Positions 52,192 through 59,908 of a stretch of 64,000 bases of DNA are shown in pieces; within the stretch, counting starts at the first letter, position 1, and every line of letters starts with the position of its first letter. The stretch is from Actinotalea endophytica (GTDB lineage: Bacteria; Actinomycetota; Actinomycetes; Actinomycetales; Cellulomonadaceae), in assembly GCF_025717005.1 (NCBI RefSeq), contig NZ_JAOVZU010000006.1:16925-80924 (forward strand). The letters are read 5' to 3'. The notes beneath the pieces were generated by a model that was not told the origin of the DNA, made no database searches, and saw only the letters and a list, made by a program, of their open reading frames with translations. The position numbers were made by a program, and so were the translations under genes.

Positions 52192-54358
52192 GGTGATCGG
52201 CGAGGTGCCGCCGCGGCGCGGACGCACCGGTCGCGCGGCACGGGGCGGTTCCGCCGGTGGTGGCGTGGACGCGAGCGGCTCCGCTCCGGGCGGTTCCGCC
52301 GGTGCCGCCGGTGGTACCGGTGGGCGCGGTGGTTCACGTGGCGGTGGTGCCCGGGGTAGCGCCGGCCGGCGTGGCCGCCGGGCGCTGATCGCGGGCGGCA
52401 CGGCGGTCGTGGTGGCGCTGGTCGGGGGCGGGGTCGCGCTGGCTCACGGTCAGGACAGCGCCGGGCGGTACCGCACTGCGACCGCGGCGCTCGGCTCGGT
52501 GATCCAGACGATCGATGCGACCGGGACGCTCGAGTCGGCCGATCGGGTGGATGCCGCGTTCTCCGTGGCGGGCACGGTCGGGACAGTGGATGTCGCCGTC
52601 GGCGACACCGTCACGGCCGGCCAGCAGCTCGCGTCGCTGGACCGGACCTCGCTGGAGGACGCGGTCGACGAGGCAGAGTCCCGGCTCGCGGACGCCGAGC
52701 AGCGACTCGAGGACGACCTGGATGCGCAGACCAGCAGCTCGTCGAGCTCGAGCTCGTCGAGCTCGAGCGGATCCACCGGGTCGAGCTCGACCGGGTCCAC
52801 CCCGAGCGGCGGATCGTCGGACACGGGTTCGACGGACACGGGCTCCTCGGGCACCGGGAGCACCGGCTCGAGCGTGGACGAGCAGGCCCTCGCCGCGGCG
52901 GTGGCGGCCGTTCACGAAGCCCAGTCCGCGCTGCTCGCCCAGCACGATGCGGCGCAGCAGGCCCTGGCCACCAGCCGGACGGCGCTCGACGCGGCGCAGA
53001 CGACGTGCGCACCGGTGCTCGGCGACGGGACCGGCGACGGCACCGGCACGGATGACGGCACCGGCACCGACGACGGCACGGACGACGGCACGGGCACGGA
53101 CGACGGCACCGGCACCGATGACGGCACGGGCACGGATGACGGCACGGGCACGGACGACGGCACCGGCACCGACGACGGCACGGGCACGGACGACGGCACC
53201 GGCACCGACGACGGCACCGGCACGGACGACGCCGCGCTGGCCGCCTGCACGACCGCCCTTGCGGCTGTGCTGGCCGCGCAGGAGAGCGTCGACGCCGCGC
53301 AGTCGGCGCTGATGGACCGCGCCGACGACCTCGATCGGGCGGTCGCTGCGGTGCTGGCGCTGTTCTCGAGCGACGGCGCCGGGCCTGGTGGCAGCACCGG
53401 CACGGCCTCTGGTGACGACGCGGGCACCTCGGGCACGACGCCGACGGACTCGAGCTCCAGCGACTCGGGCACGACGGGCGCGGGCACGACCGGCACGGGC
53501 ACGACTGACTCGGGCACGACGGACTCGAGCACGTCGACCGTGTCGAGCACGGTGCTCACCGTCGGGGGTTCGAGCCAGAGCGGCGCGACGTCCTCGGTCC
53601 CGACCGCCGCCGACATCCTGGCGGACCAGGCCGAGATCGACGCGGCGGAGGCCGACGTGGCGATCGCGCAGGACGCGCTCGACCGCGACGTCCTGACGAC
53701 CCCGATCGCGGGCACCGTCGCCCAGGTCACGATGGCCGTGGGCGACTCCGTCACCGCCTCGTCGACCTCTGCGGTCGTGACGGTGATCGGTGACACGGGC
53801 TTCCTGGTGACGATCTCGGTGGGTGCGACCGACATCGACCTCGTCGAGGTCGGTCAGGAGGCGACGGTGACCACGTCCAGCACCGATGAGACGCTCGAGG
53901 CGACCGTCACGAGCATCGGCGTGCTGAACGAGTCCACGACGGCGGAACCCGCCTACTCGGTCGTCCTGGCGATCGCCGGGACCGACGCTCCGCTCTTCAA
54001 CGGTGGATCCGCGGAGGTGAGCATCACCGTGGGCGCGGGGGACGAGACCGTGACGGTGCCGACGTCGGCGGTGCACGTCGACGGTTCGACGAGCACGGTC
54101 GACCTGCTCGAGGACGGCGTGGTGACCGAGACCGAGGTGACCACGGGCGCGGTCGGGACGGAGCTCACCGAGATCCGGTCGGGTCTGAGCGTGGGTGACG
54201 TCGTCGTGCTCGCCGATCTCGACGAGCCGATGGAGTCGAGCAGCACGGAGACGTCGTCGGGGCTCACCGGGCTCTCGGACAGCTCCAGCTCCGACGTGTC
54301 GACCGTGCCGGGTGGCGGCATGGCGCCCGGCGGGATGGGAGGACCTCCCGGCGGGTGA
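52184..54358 (+). CDS. Second membrane-fusion protein with long Ser- and Asp/Gly-rich inserts
   Basis: A 724-residue HlyD-type adaptor. A disordered Gly/Arg-rich start and a transmembrane helix (about 68-88) lead to lipoyl half FSVAGTVGTVDVAVGDTVTA. The usual alpha hairpin is interrupted by three low-complexity tracts: poly-Ser/Gly/Thr (about 183-227), GTGTDD repeats (about 280-350), and Gly/Thr/Ser/Asp-rich (about 400-470). The second lipoyl half (DVLTTPIAGTVAQVTMAVGD), a barrel, and a GGGMAPGGMGG tail follow. The GTG at 52184 has GGAGGCCGAG and overlaps the lipoprotein gene by eight bases. Confidence 0.85.
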   Translation: MPEVIGEVPPRRGRTGRAARGGSAGGGVDASGSAPGGSAGAAGGTGGRGGSRGGGARGSAGRRGRRALIAGGTAVVVALVGGGVALAHGQDSAGRYRTATAALGSVIQTIDATGTLESADRVDAAFSVAGTVGTVDVAVGDTVTAGQQLASLDRTSLEDAVDEAESRLADAEQRLEDDLDAQTSSSSSSSSSSSSGSTGSSSTGSTPSGGSSDTGSTDTGSSGTGSTGSSVDEQALAAAVAAVHEAQSALLAQHDAAQQALATSRTALDAAQTTCAPVLGDGTGDGTGTDDGTGTDDGTDDGTGTDDGTGTDDGTGTDDGTGTDDGTGTDDGTGTDDGTGTDDGTGTDDAALAACTTALAAVLAAQESVDAAQSALMDRADDLDRAVAAVLALFSSDGAGPGGSTGTASGDDAGTSGTTPTDSSSSDSGTTGAGTTGTGTTDSGTTDSSTSTVSSTVLTVGGSSQSGATSSVPTAADILADQAEIDAAEADVAIAQDALDRDVLTTPIAGTVAQVTMAVGDSVTASSTSAVVTVIGDTGFLVTISVGATDIDLVEVGQEATVTTSSTDETLEATVTSIGVLNESTTAEPAYSVVLAIAGTDAPLFNGGSAEVSITVGAGDETVTVPTSAVHVDGSTSTVDLLEDGVVTETEVTTGAVGTELTEIRSGLSVGDVVVLADLDEPMESSSTETSSGLTGLSDSSSSDVSTVPGGGMAPGGMGGPPGG
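53021..53230 (+). repeat. 18-bp-period tandem repeat encoding GTGTDD
   Basis: About a dozen imperfect copies of a GGCACSGGCACSGAYGAC-type 18-base unit, with one shortened copy, lie in frame within the second adaptor gene. They encode (GTGTDD)n. Replication slippage here would alter hairpin length without a frameshift. Confidence 0.85.
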
Positions 54359-54479
54359 CGGTCCGGTCGCGTGAGGCGCCAGTCCTCACAGGGTGCGTCC
54401 AGGTTGCCAGCAGGGGCGCACCAGGCTGGGCCGCGATCCTGGGTCAGGTACACCTGTACGCGACTCGATGAGGACGTCA

Positions 54480-55010
54480 TGCCCGAGAACGACCCCGCCC
54501 CCGACGACAAGCCGACGCAGCCCATCGTCGAGCCGGACGGGGCCCCAGCGGACGCACCGGCCGCGACCGCGGCCGCCACCCCTGCCCAGGCGGCAGCCGC
54601 GGCCGGGTCGTCGACCTCCCCGCCGGTTCCTCCCGGTGCTCCCGACCCCCGGGCCCACCGGTGCTCCCGACCCACGTGCGCACTACCCGTACGCCGGTGG
54701 CCCTCCGGCCCAACCGGGCATGGTGCCGTCCGTCGCCACGCCCCGACCGATGGCGTGGTGGATCCCGGTGGTCGCGGTCTTCGGCGGTCTGCTGCTGCTC
54801 GGCATCGGTGTGGCCGTCGGCTTCGGTCTCGGCTTCGTCGTGGCGGACCATCGCGCGGACGAGATCGTCCAGCACGAGAGCGTGGACCGGGACGGGCTCG
54901 GCGGCCTCGACCGCGACCAGGGCGGCTTCGGAACCCCGCACCGCGGCGGTGACACGGGGACGGACGGCAGCGGCACCAGTGACGATGGCGTGACCGACGG
55001 CAACACCTGA
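54480..55010 (+). pseudogene. Frameshifted single-pass membrane protein gene
   Basis: The ATG at 54480 (GAGGACGTC upstream) begins a Pro/Ala-rich N-terminus (MPENDPAPDDKPTQPIVEPD) that stays in frame to about 54650. The plausible continuation (YPYAGGPPAQPGMVPS, then a transmembrane helix VVAVFGGLLLLGIGVAVGFG and an Asp/Gly-rich tail) lies in the next frame and ends at 55010. The break falls in a 25-base imperfect repeat (54635 and 54660) containing CCCCC at 54646-54650. Removing one C restores GAPDPGPTGAPDPRAH. It may be a sequencing error, phase variation or a decayed gene. Confidence 0.7.
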
Positions 55011-55056
55011 GCCACCCGTGACGATGGCGTGACCGACGGCAACACCTGAGCCGCCC
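54979..55056 (+). repeat. 39-bp tandem duplication across a stop codon
   Basis: Two copies (54979-55017 and 55018-55056) differ at one base. The first contains the stop codon of the frameshifted gene; the second lies in the intergenic gap. Confidence 0.85.
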
Positions 55057-55064
55057 GGGCGCGA

Positions 55065-56480
55065 TCAGCGCCGGATCACCGTGCCGTCGCGGCCGGTGAA
55101 CTCCCACGCTCCCTCATCCCGGTGGATGCGCAGCGAGCGCCGGTGGACGAGGTCGTGGTGGTGGTAGCAGAGCAGGATCCCGTTCCGGGGTTCGGTGTCT
55201 CCGCCGTCACGCGTCCAGTGCGCCACGTGGTGCACCTCGCCGAGGTGCGACGGTGCCGTGCACCCGGGGTAGGCGCAGTGACCGTCGCGGGCCACGACCG
55301 CGACGCGGGTCGGGCCGGAGAAGATCCGCTTGGTGCGCCCGACGTCGAGGACCTCGCCGTCGGGCGAGAAGAGGATCCGGTTCAGCTCACCGTCGCACGC
55401 CAACCGGTCCAGGACGTCGCGCGGCACGGGCGTGGCGTCGGTGAAGAACGCGCCGCGCCGCAGGTCGTCGGGGCTGAAGCGAGGACCCGCGCCGCCGCCG
55501 GCGCCGAAGCGAGGACCCGCGGCGCCGCCTGCGCCGAAGCCGGCGTCCCGGCCGAGCGCGTCTCCCGCACCGCCGCCCCACCGCCGGGAGGCGCGGTCGA
55601 CGAGCGCGGTCAGCGTGCCGTGGTCCACGTGCACCACGACCCCGGGCCGGGTCACGCGTCCGGTGGGCAGAGGATGGTGCTCGAGCACGGTGCGGGCGAG
55701 ATCGGCGAGGGCCTGGGCGCGCCGCTGGCCCGCACTGCGCGGGTCACCCGCAGCGGGGACCGGGCTCACCGCGGCGAGGGCGGCGGTCAGCTGCTGGCCG
55801 TGCTCGATGGTGAGCTGACCGTCGACGCGGTACCCGTAGGGGAGCCGAGCCAGCGTGAGGTGCTCGCGCTCGGACGCCTCGCGGTAGCCGTGCTCGTCGG
55901 CCGCCGGATCGGCGCGATCGGACCAGACCCGGACGACTGCGCGGAGGTCGTCGACGCCGAGCCGGGCGGCCTGGGTGACGAGGAACCCCTCGTTGCAGGC
56001 GTGCTCCGGGTCGGCCAGGACCTCCCGGCGGGCGTCGGTGCTCGCTGCGGCGGCGATGACGCCGGCCGCCTCTGCGGAGATCGTGCCGGCTCGCGCTGCG
56101 GCGGTGGTTGCCGGCAGGTGGTCGCTGAGCGCCCGCCCGACCCGGACCCGCCGCTTGGCGGCCGGCACCGACATGCCCCAGCGGCGAGCGACCCACCGCG
56201 GGAAGGTGGCTTCGTCGCCCAGCGCCCACCACCCCTCACGCTCGAGGCGGGGCAGGGCCGTCGTGACGCCGGCGGACGCTCGTTCAGCCACCAGGTGGAG
56301 TGCGCCGACGACCTCGGCCATCGCCTCACCTGTCAGGTCCTCGAGGTCGACGCCGAGCAGCGAGTCGAGATCGGCGAACAGCGCCGCGACCGCATCGGCG
56401 AGGCGCGGCGGCAGGGCAGATCGCCGCGCAGGCGCGTCGCTCTCGCCCGCGACCTCCGGCGCCAGTGCGATCCGCGACAC
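55065..56480 (-). CDS. DUF222 / HNH endonuclease signature protein
   Basis: A 471-residue protein of the actinobacterial DUF222-HNH (13E12-like) family. The helical DUF222 domain occupies about 20-270. A Gly-rich linker has a repeat (GAGGAAGPRF, GAGGGAGPRF). The HNH finger is C-terminal (CAYPGC, HLGEVHHVAHW, NGILLCYHHHDLVH) with all metal and catalytic residues present. The family is multicopy and of uncertain role. The GTG at 56480 has a GAGGGGGG Shine-Dalgarno. It lies between the export operon and the two-component genes on the opposite strand to the former. Confidence 0.88.
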   Translation of the reverse strand: MSRIALAPEVAGESDAPARRSALPPRLADAVAALFADLDSLLGVDLEDLTGEAMAEVVGALHLVAERASAGVTTALPRLEREGWWALGDEATFPRWVARRWGMSVPAAKRRVRVGRALSDHLPATTAAARAGTISAEAAGVIAAAASTDARREVLADPEHACNEGFLVTQAARLGVDDLRAVVRVWSDRADPAADEHGYREASEREHLTLARLPYGYRVDGQLTIEHGQQLTAALAAVSPVPAAGDPRSAGQRRAQALADLARTVLEHHPLPTGRVTRPGVVVHVDHGTLTALVDRASRRWGGGAGDALGRDAGFGAGGAAGPRFGAGGGAGPRFSPDDLRRGAFFTDATPVPRDVLDRLACDGELNRILFSPDGEVLDVGRTKRIFSGPTRVAVVARDGHCAYPGCTAPSHLGEVHHVAHWTRDGGDTEPRNGILLCYHHHDLVHRRSLRIHRDEGAWEFTGRDGTVIRR

Positions 56481-56693
56481 GATCCCCCCCTCGACGCCTC
56501 CTATTCCATCACCGACCTCTGACAAAGAATGTCGCGAGGCCATTCCGGCCGGCGTCGAAGGAAATGCACAGCAGAATCGCTTCGGTGTTTTCCACAGGAC
56601 GGGCGGACCTGCCGGTGATCGCCCTGGATCAGGCGGACCGACGCCCCGGCGGGTGATCCAGCAGAGCGCTCGTGCAGGGGCGCGGCCCGCCGA

Positions 56694-58541
56694 TCACGAA
56701 CGCGTGCGCGCCGGCCGTTGCGTCGACTCTCCGGAGGCAGGCTCTCCGGAGGCAGGCTCTCCGGAGGCAGGCTCGCCGGTCGCGTTCGCGCCGGAGGCCA
56801 CGTCGCCGGCGGCGGGCTCCGCAGGCGCGGGGTCCGCGGTGCTCCCGCCAGGTGCCGCGGTGCCGGCGCTCCTGCCATGCTCCGCCGCGGACCGCGCCGA
56901 CGTCGGCTCGTCCGCCCGTGCGCCCTCGCCCACGGCGGGCAGGCGCACGGTGAACGTGGTCGCCCCGGGCGTCCCGTCGACCTCGATCTGACCGCCGTGC
57001 GCGGCGACCACCGCGTGCACGATGGCCAGGCCGAGCCCGGTCGACCCGGCGCCCGCGTCGCGCCCCGCCATCGGCGTGCGCGCTGCGTCGCCCCGGGTGA
57101 ACCGCTGGAAGAGGCGGGGCAGCAGCTCCGGAGCGATGCCGGGGCCGTCGTCGCAGACCCGCACCACGACCTGGTCGCCCTCGACCCGCACCGACGTCGT
57201 CACGGTCGTCCCGGGCGGCGTGTGCACCCGAGCGTTCGCGAGCAGGTTCACCAGCACCTGGCGCAACCGGTGGTCGTCGCCGAGCACGAGCGCCGGCTCC
57301 GGGTCGGCGAAGTCCAGGTCCTCGGTCACGGCTTCCGGCACGGTGCCGTCGTCCGTCGTGGTCGCCGACGCGCCGTCGTCCGTCGGTCCGCCCGCGGTGT
57401 CCTCGAGCACGTCGCCGTCGCCCAGGTCCAGCCGCCACACGTGGTCCCGGCCCGCGACGTGCGCATCGGCCACGGCGTCCACCGCGAGGCCCACCATGTC
57501 GACCTCGTCGCGGTCGAGCGCCCGCCCGGCGTCGAGGCGCGCGAGCAGCAGCAGGTCCTCGACCAAGGTGGTCATCCGCCGGGACTCCGACTCGACGCGC
57601 TCCATGGCGCGCACGGCGTCGTCCGGCAGCGGTTCGGGAAGTCGCTGGACCAGCTCGGCGTAGCCGCGGATCGAGGCGAGCGGTGTGCGCAGCTCGTGGC
57701 TCGCGTCGGCGACGAACTGGCGCACCTGCATCTCGGACTCGTGGCGCGCGGCCAGCGCCGACTCCACGTGGCCGAGGAGCCGGTTGAGCGCGACGCCGAC
57801 CTGACCGACCTCGGTCGAGGTGTCGGTGTCCTGCTCGGGCACCCGGTCCAGCGTCACGGCGCCGCGGTCCAGGGGCTGCTCGGAGACCCGGGTCGCGGTC
57901 GCGGCCACCCGCTCGAGCGGCTCCAGCTCACGGCGCACCAGCACGGTGCCGGCGAGCGCGGCGATCAGCAGCCCGGCCAGCGCGATCGTGGCCTCGGTGA
58001 GCAGGTACGTGTCGACGGTGGTCGAGATGTCGGTCATCGACAGACCGGTGATCACGGTGCCGTCCCGGTTGTCGAACGCGATCACGCGCCACTGCCCGAG
58101 GTCGCCCAGCGAGACGGTCTGCACGCCGCTCGAGGGCGTCACGTCGAGCAGGGTCGCCTGCTGCTCCGCGTCGAGCTCGTGCACCGTGCCGGTCTGGTCG
58201 AGGTAGCCGGACTGCACGTCGGTGCCGCGCACCGCCACGGTCAGCGTCCCGGCGCCCTGGCCGAGCGCCACCAGGCCCACCGGAGGACTGCCGTCGCCGT
58301 TCGGCGGTGTCCCGGTCGAGCCGTCGGGCGGCACGACCCCCGGGAGCGCGCTCTCCGCCTTCGTCGCGCGGTCGGCCGACTGGACCAGACGCTGGTCGAG
58401 CTGGGCCACCAGGCTGCTGCGCAGGGCGAACGTCGAGATCGCCGCCATCGTCGCAGCGACCACGGCCACCGCGCCGAGCACGACGAGCACCAGACGTCGC
58501 CGCAGCGGTGCCCGTCGGGACGGCCCGATCGAGATCCTCAT
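56694..58541 (-). CDS. Sensor histidine kinase
   Basis: A 615-residue kinase with TM1 (about 17-37), an extracytoplasmic sensor of about 140 residues, and TM2 (AGLLIAALAGTVLV). HAMP follows, then the H-box FVADASHELRTPLASIRGYA, N-box VLVNLLANARVHTPPG, G1 CDDGPGIAPEL and G2 GSTGLGLAIVHAVV. An acidic insert (about 425-460) and a 65-residue Ala/Glu/Ser tail with SGEPA repeats are extra. ATG at 58541, 10 bases after the response regulator stop, so co-transcribed. Confidence 0.92.
   Translation of the reverse strand: MRISIGPSRRAPLRRRLVLVVLGAVAVVAATMAAISTFALRSSLVAQLDQRLVQSADRATKAESALPGVVPPDGSTGTPPNGDGSPPVGLVALGQGAGTLTVAVRGTDVQSGYLDQTGTVHELDAEQQATLLDVTPSSGVQTVSLGDLGQWRVIAFDNRDGTVITGLSMTDISTTVDTYLLTEATIALAGLLIAALAGTVLVRRELEPLERVAATATRVSEQPLDRGAVTLDRVPEQDTDTSTEVGQVGVALNRLLGHVESALAARHESEMQVRQFVADASHELRTPLASIRGYAELVQRLPEPLPDDAVRAMERVESESRRMTTLVEDLLLLARLDAGRALDRDEVDMVGLAVDAVADAHVAGRDHVWRLDLGDGDVLEDTAGGPTDDGASATTTDDGTVPEAVTEDLDFADPEPALVLGDDHRLRQVLVNLLANARVHTPPGTTVTTSVRVEGDQVVVRVCDDGPGIAPELLPRLFQRFTRGDAARTPMAGRDAGAGSTGLGLAIVHAVVAAHGGQIEVDGTPGATTFTVRLPAVGEGARADEPTSARSAAEHGRSAGTAAPGGSTADPAPAEPAAGDVASGANATGEPASGEPASGEPASGESTQRPARTRS
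56728..56775 (-). repeat. 15-bp tandem repeat at the kinase C-terminus
   Basis: Three near-identical copies of a 15-base unit (CTCTCCGGAGGCAGG on the plus strand) encode SGEPA repeats in the kinase tail, in frame. Confidence 0.8.
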
Positions 58542-58551
58542 CCGGCCGCTG

Positions 58552-59316
58552 TCACCCTTCGGTGCCGGGCGCGGGCTTGAGCACGTAGCCCACGCCGCGC
58601 AGCGTGTGCAGCATCGGCTCGCGACCCTTGTCGATCTTGCGACGCAGGTAGGAGACGTACAGCTCGACGATGTTGGCCTGGCCGCCGAAGTCGTACTGCC
58701 ACACGCGGTCCAGGATCTGTGCCTTCGACAGCACCCGCTTGGGGTTGCGCATGAAGTAGCGGAGCAGCTCGAACTCGGTCGCCGTGAGGTGGATGTCGTC
58801 CCCGGCGCGCGAGACCTCGTGGGAGTCCTCGTCCAGCACCAGGTCGCCGACCCGCAGCACGGCGTCGTCACGCGCGGCGGTCGCCCCGGCCCGGCGCAGC
58901 AGCGAGCGCAGCCGCGCGACGACCTCCTCGAGCGAGAACGGCTTGGTCACGTAGTCGTCGCCGCCGGCGGTCAGACCCGCGACCCGGTCCTCGACCGCGT
59001 CCTTGGCGGTGAGGAACAGCACGGGCACGTACGGGTTGGTCGAGCGCACCCGGCGCAGCACCTCGAGGCCGTCGAGGTCCGGCAGCATGATGTCGAGCAG
59101 GATCACGTCCGGCTCCCACGCCTTGGCGGCCTTCACCGCGCCGAAGCCGGTCGTCGCGGTCTGCACCTCGAAGCCTTCGTAGCGCAGGGCGGTGGAGAGC
59201 AGCTCTCCGAGGTTCGGCTCGTCGTCGACGACGAGCGCCCGGACCGGGCTGCCGTCGGCGCGGGTGAGGTGGTCGCGCGTGCGGGTCTGGGGGGTCGTCG
59301 TCGTCATGCGTCCCAT
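58552..59316 (-). CDS. OmpR-family response regulator
   Basis: A 254-residue regulator. The receiver has the acidic pair VVDDEP, phospho-acceptor Asp75 in VILLDIMLPD, Thr103 in FLTAKD and Lys125 in VTKPFS. The winged-helix DNA-binding domain contains LTATEFELLRYFMRNPKRVL and VELYVSYLRRKIDKG. The ATG at 59316 has GGCGGAGG upstream. It lies 5' of the kinase gene. Two 11-base-spaced CACAG half-sites lie 37-52 bases upstream, matching those ahead of the export operon. Confidence 0.93.
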   Translation of the reverse strand: MGRMTTTTPQTRTRDHLTRADGSPVRALVVDDEPNLGELLSTALRYEGFEVQTATTGFGAVKAAKAWEPDVILLDIMLPDLDGLEVLRRVRSTNPYVPVLFLTAKDAVEDRVAGLTAGGDDYVTKPFSLEEVVARLRSLLRRAGATAARDDAVLRVGDLVLDEDSHEVSRAGDDIHLTATEFELLRYFMRNPKRVLSKAQILDRVWQYDFGGQANIVELYVSYLRRKIDKGREPMLHTLRGVGYVLKPAPGTEG

Positions 59317-59352
59317 CGTCACGCCTCCGCCTCGGCAACGGCTGGGGAGTTC

Positions 59353-59368
59353 CTGTGAGAAGTCTGTG
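59353..59368 (-). promoter_or_regulatory. CACAG-N6-CACAG direct repeat upstream of the response regulator
   Basis: On the minus strand CACAG occurs twice 11 bases apart (plus-strand CTGTG at 59353 and 59364). It has the same spacing as the two pairs at 47876-47910. This suggests autoregulation and shared control of the export operon. Confidence 0.5.
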
Positions 59369-59566
59369 GGCGCCGTGCCCATCGGCATCGTACGTCGCGG
59401 CCCGGACCGTGCGTCGCGGTCCACGTCCGTCGCGCGGCGAGCTCCCGCGTGATGCGCGCCCGTCGCGACCACAGCAGTTCTTCCGGTGGCGCTCAGGCTC
59501 CACCCAGACCCGGGGCGGACGGTGGGGTCATCCGGCAGCTGCCGGCAGTGCTCGGGAAGGATCGAC

Positions 59567-59893
59567 ATGACAACGACGCTCGACGCCCGCCCCGCGCCGG
59601 CCGCGGACCTCGGCACGGCCTGGCTCACTGCCGAGGTCCGCCCGGCCGGCACGTTCGGCCGGCACGACGCCGGCCGCCTCCGGGCGCTGCTCGACGCACT
59701 GTCGGCCTGTGCCTCGATCGTCGTCCTCGACCTCGCCGCGGTCCGCCTGAGCAGCCCGCGCGCCGCCGCGGCGATCGACGACGCCGCCCGCCGCCTCGAG
59801 CACGCCGGCGGCTGCCTGCTGTGCGTGAACGCCGACGCCGAGACGCGCGAGCACCTCGCGGAGTGCCGCGCCGTGGTGATCCGCGACGTGTGA
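59567..59893 (+). CDS. Degenerate STAS-like protein
   Basis: A 108-residue protein with the STAS pattern IVVLDLAAVRLSSPRAAAAI and a C-terminal GGCLLCVNADAETREHLAE. The DSxG phosphorylation motif is missing, replaced by SSPR, so Ser/Thr kinase control is not expected in the usual way. ATG at 59567 with GGGAAGG. It is divergent from the response regulator; the 250 bases between them contain no gene. Confidence 0.7.
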   Translation: MTTTLDARPAPAADLGTAWLTAEVRPAGTFGRHDAGRLRALLDALSACASIVVLDLAAVRLSSPRAAAAIDDAARRLEHAGGCLLCVNADAETREHLAECRAVVIRDV

Positions 59894-59908
59894 CCTACCG
59901 TGGGGGCC

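Noticed and set aside
53021-53230. CRISPR array or RTX calcium repeats
   Set aside because: The repeats are in frame, without unique spacers, and do not match the RTX GGxGxDxUx nonapeptide.
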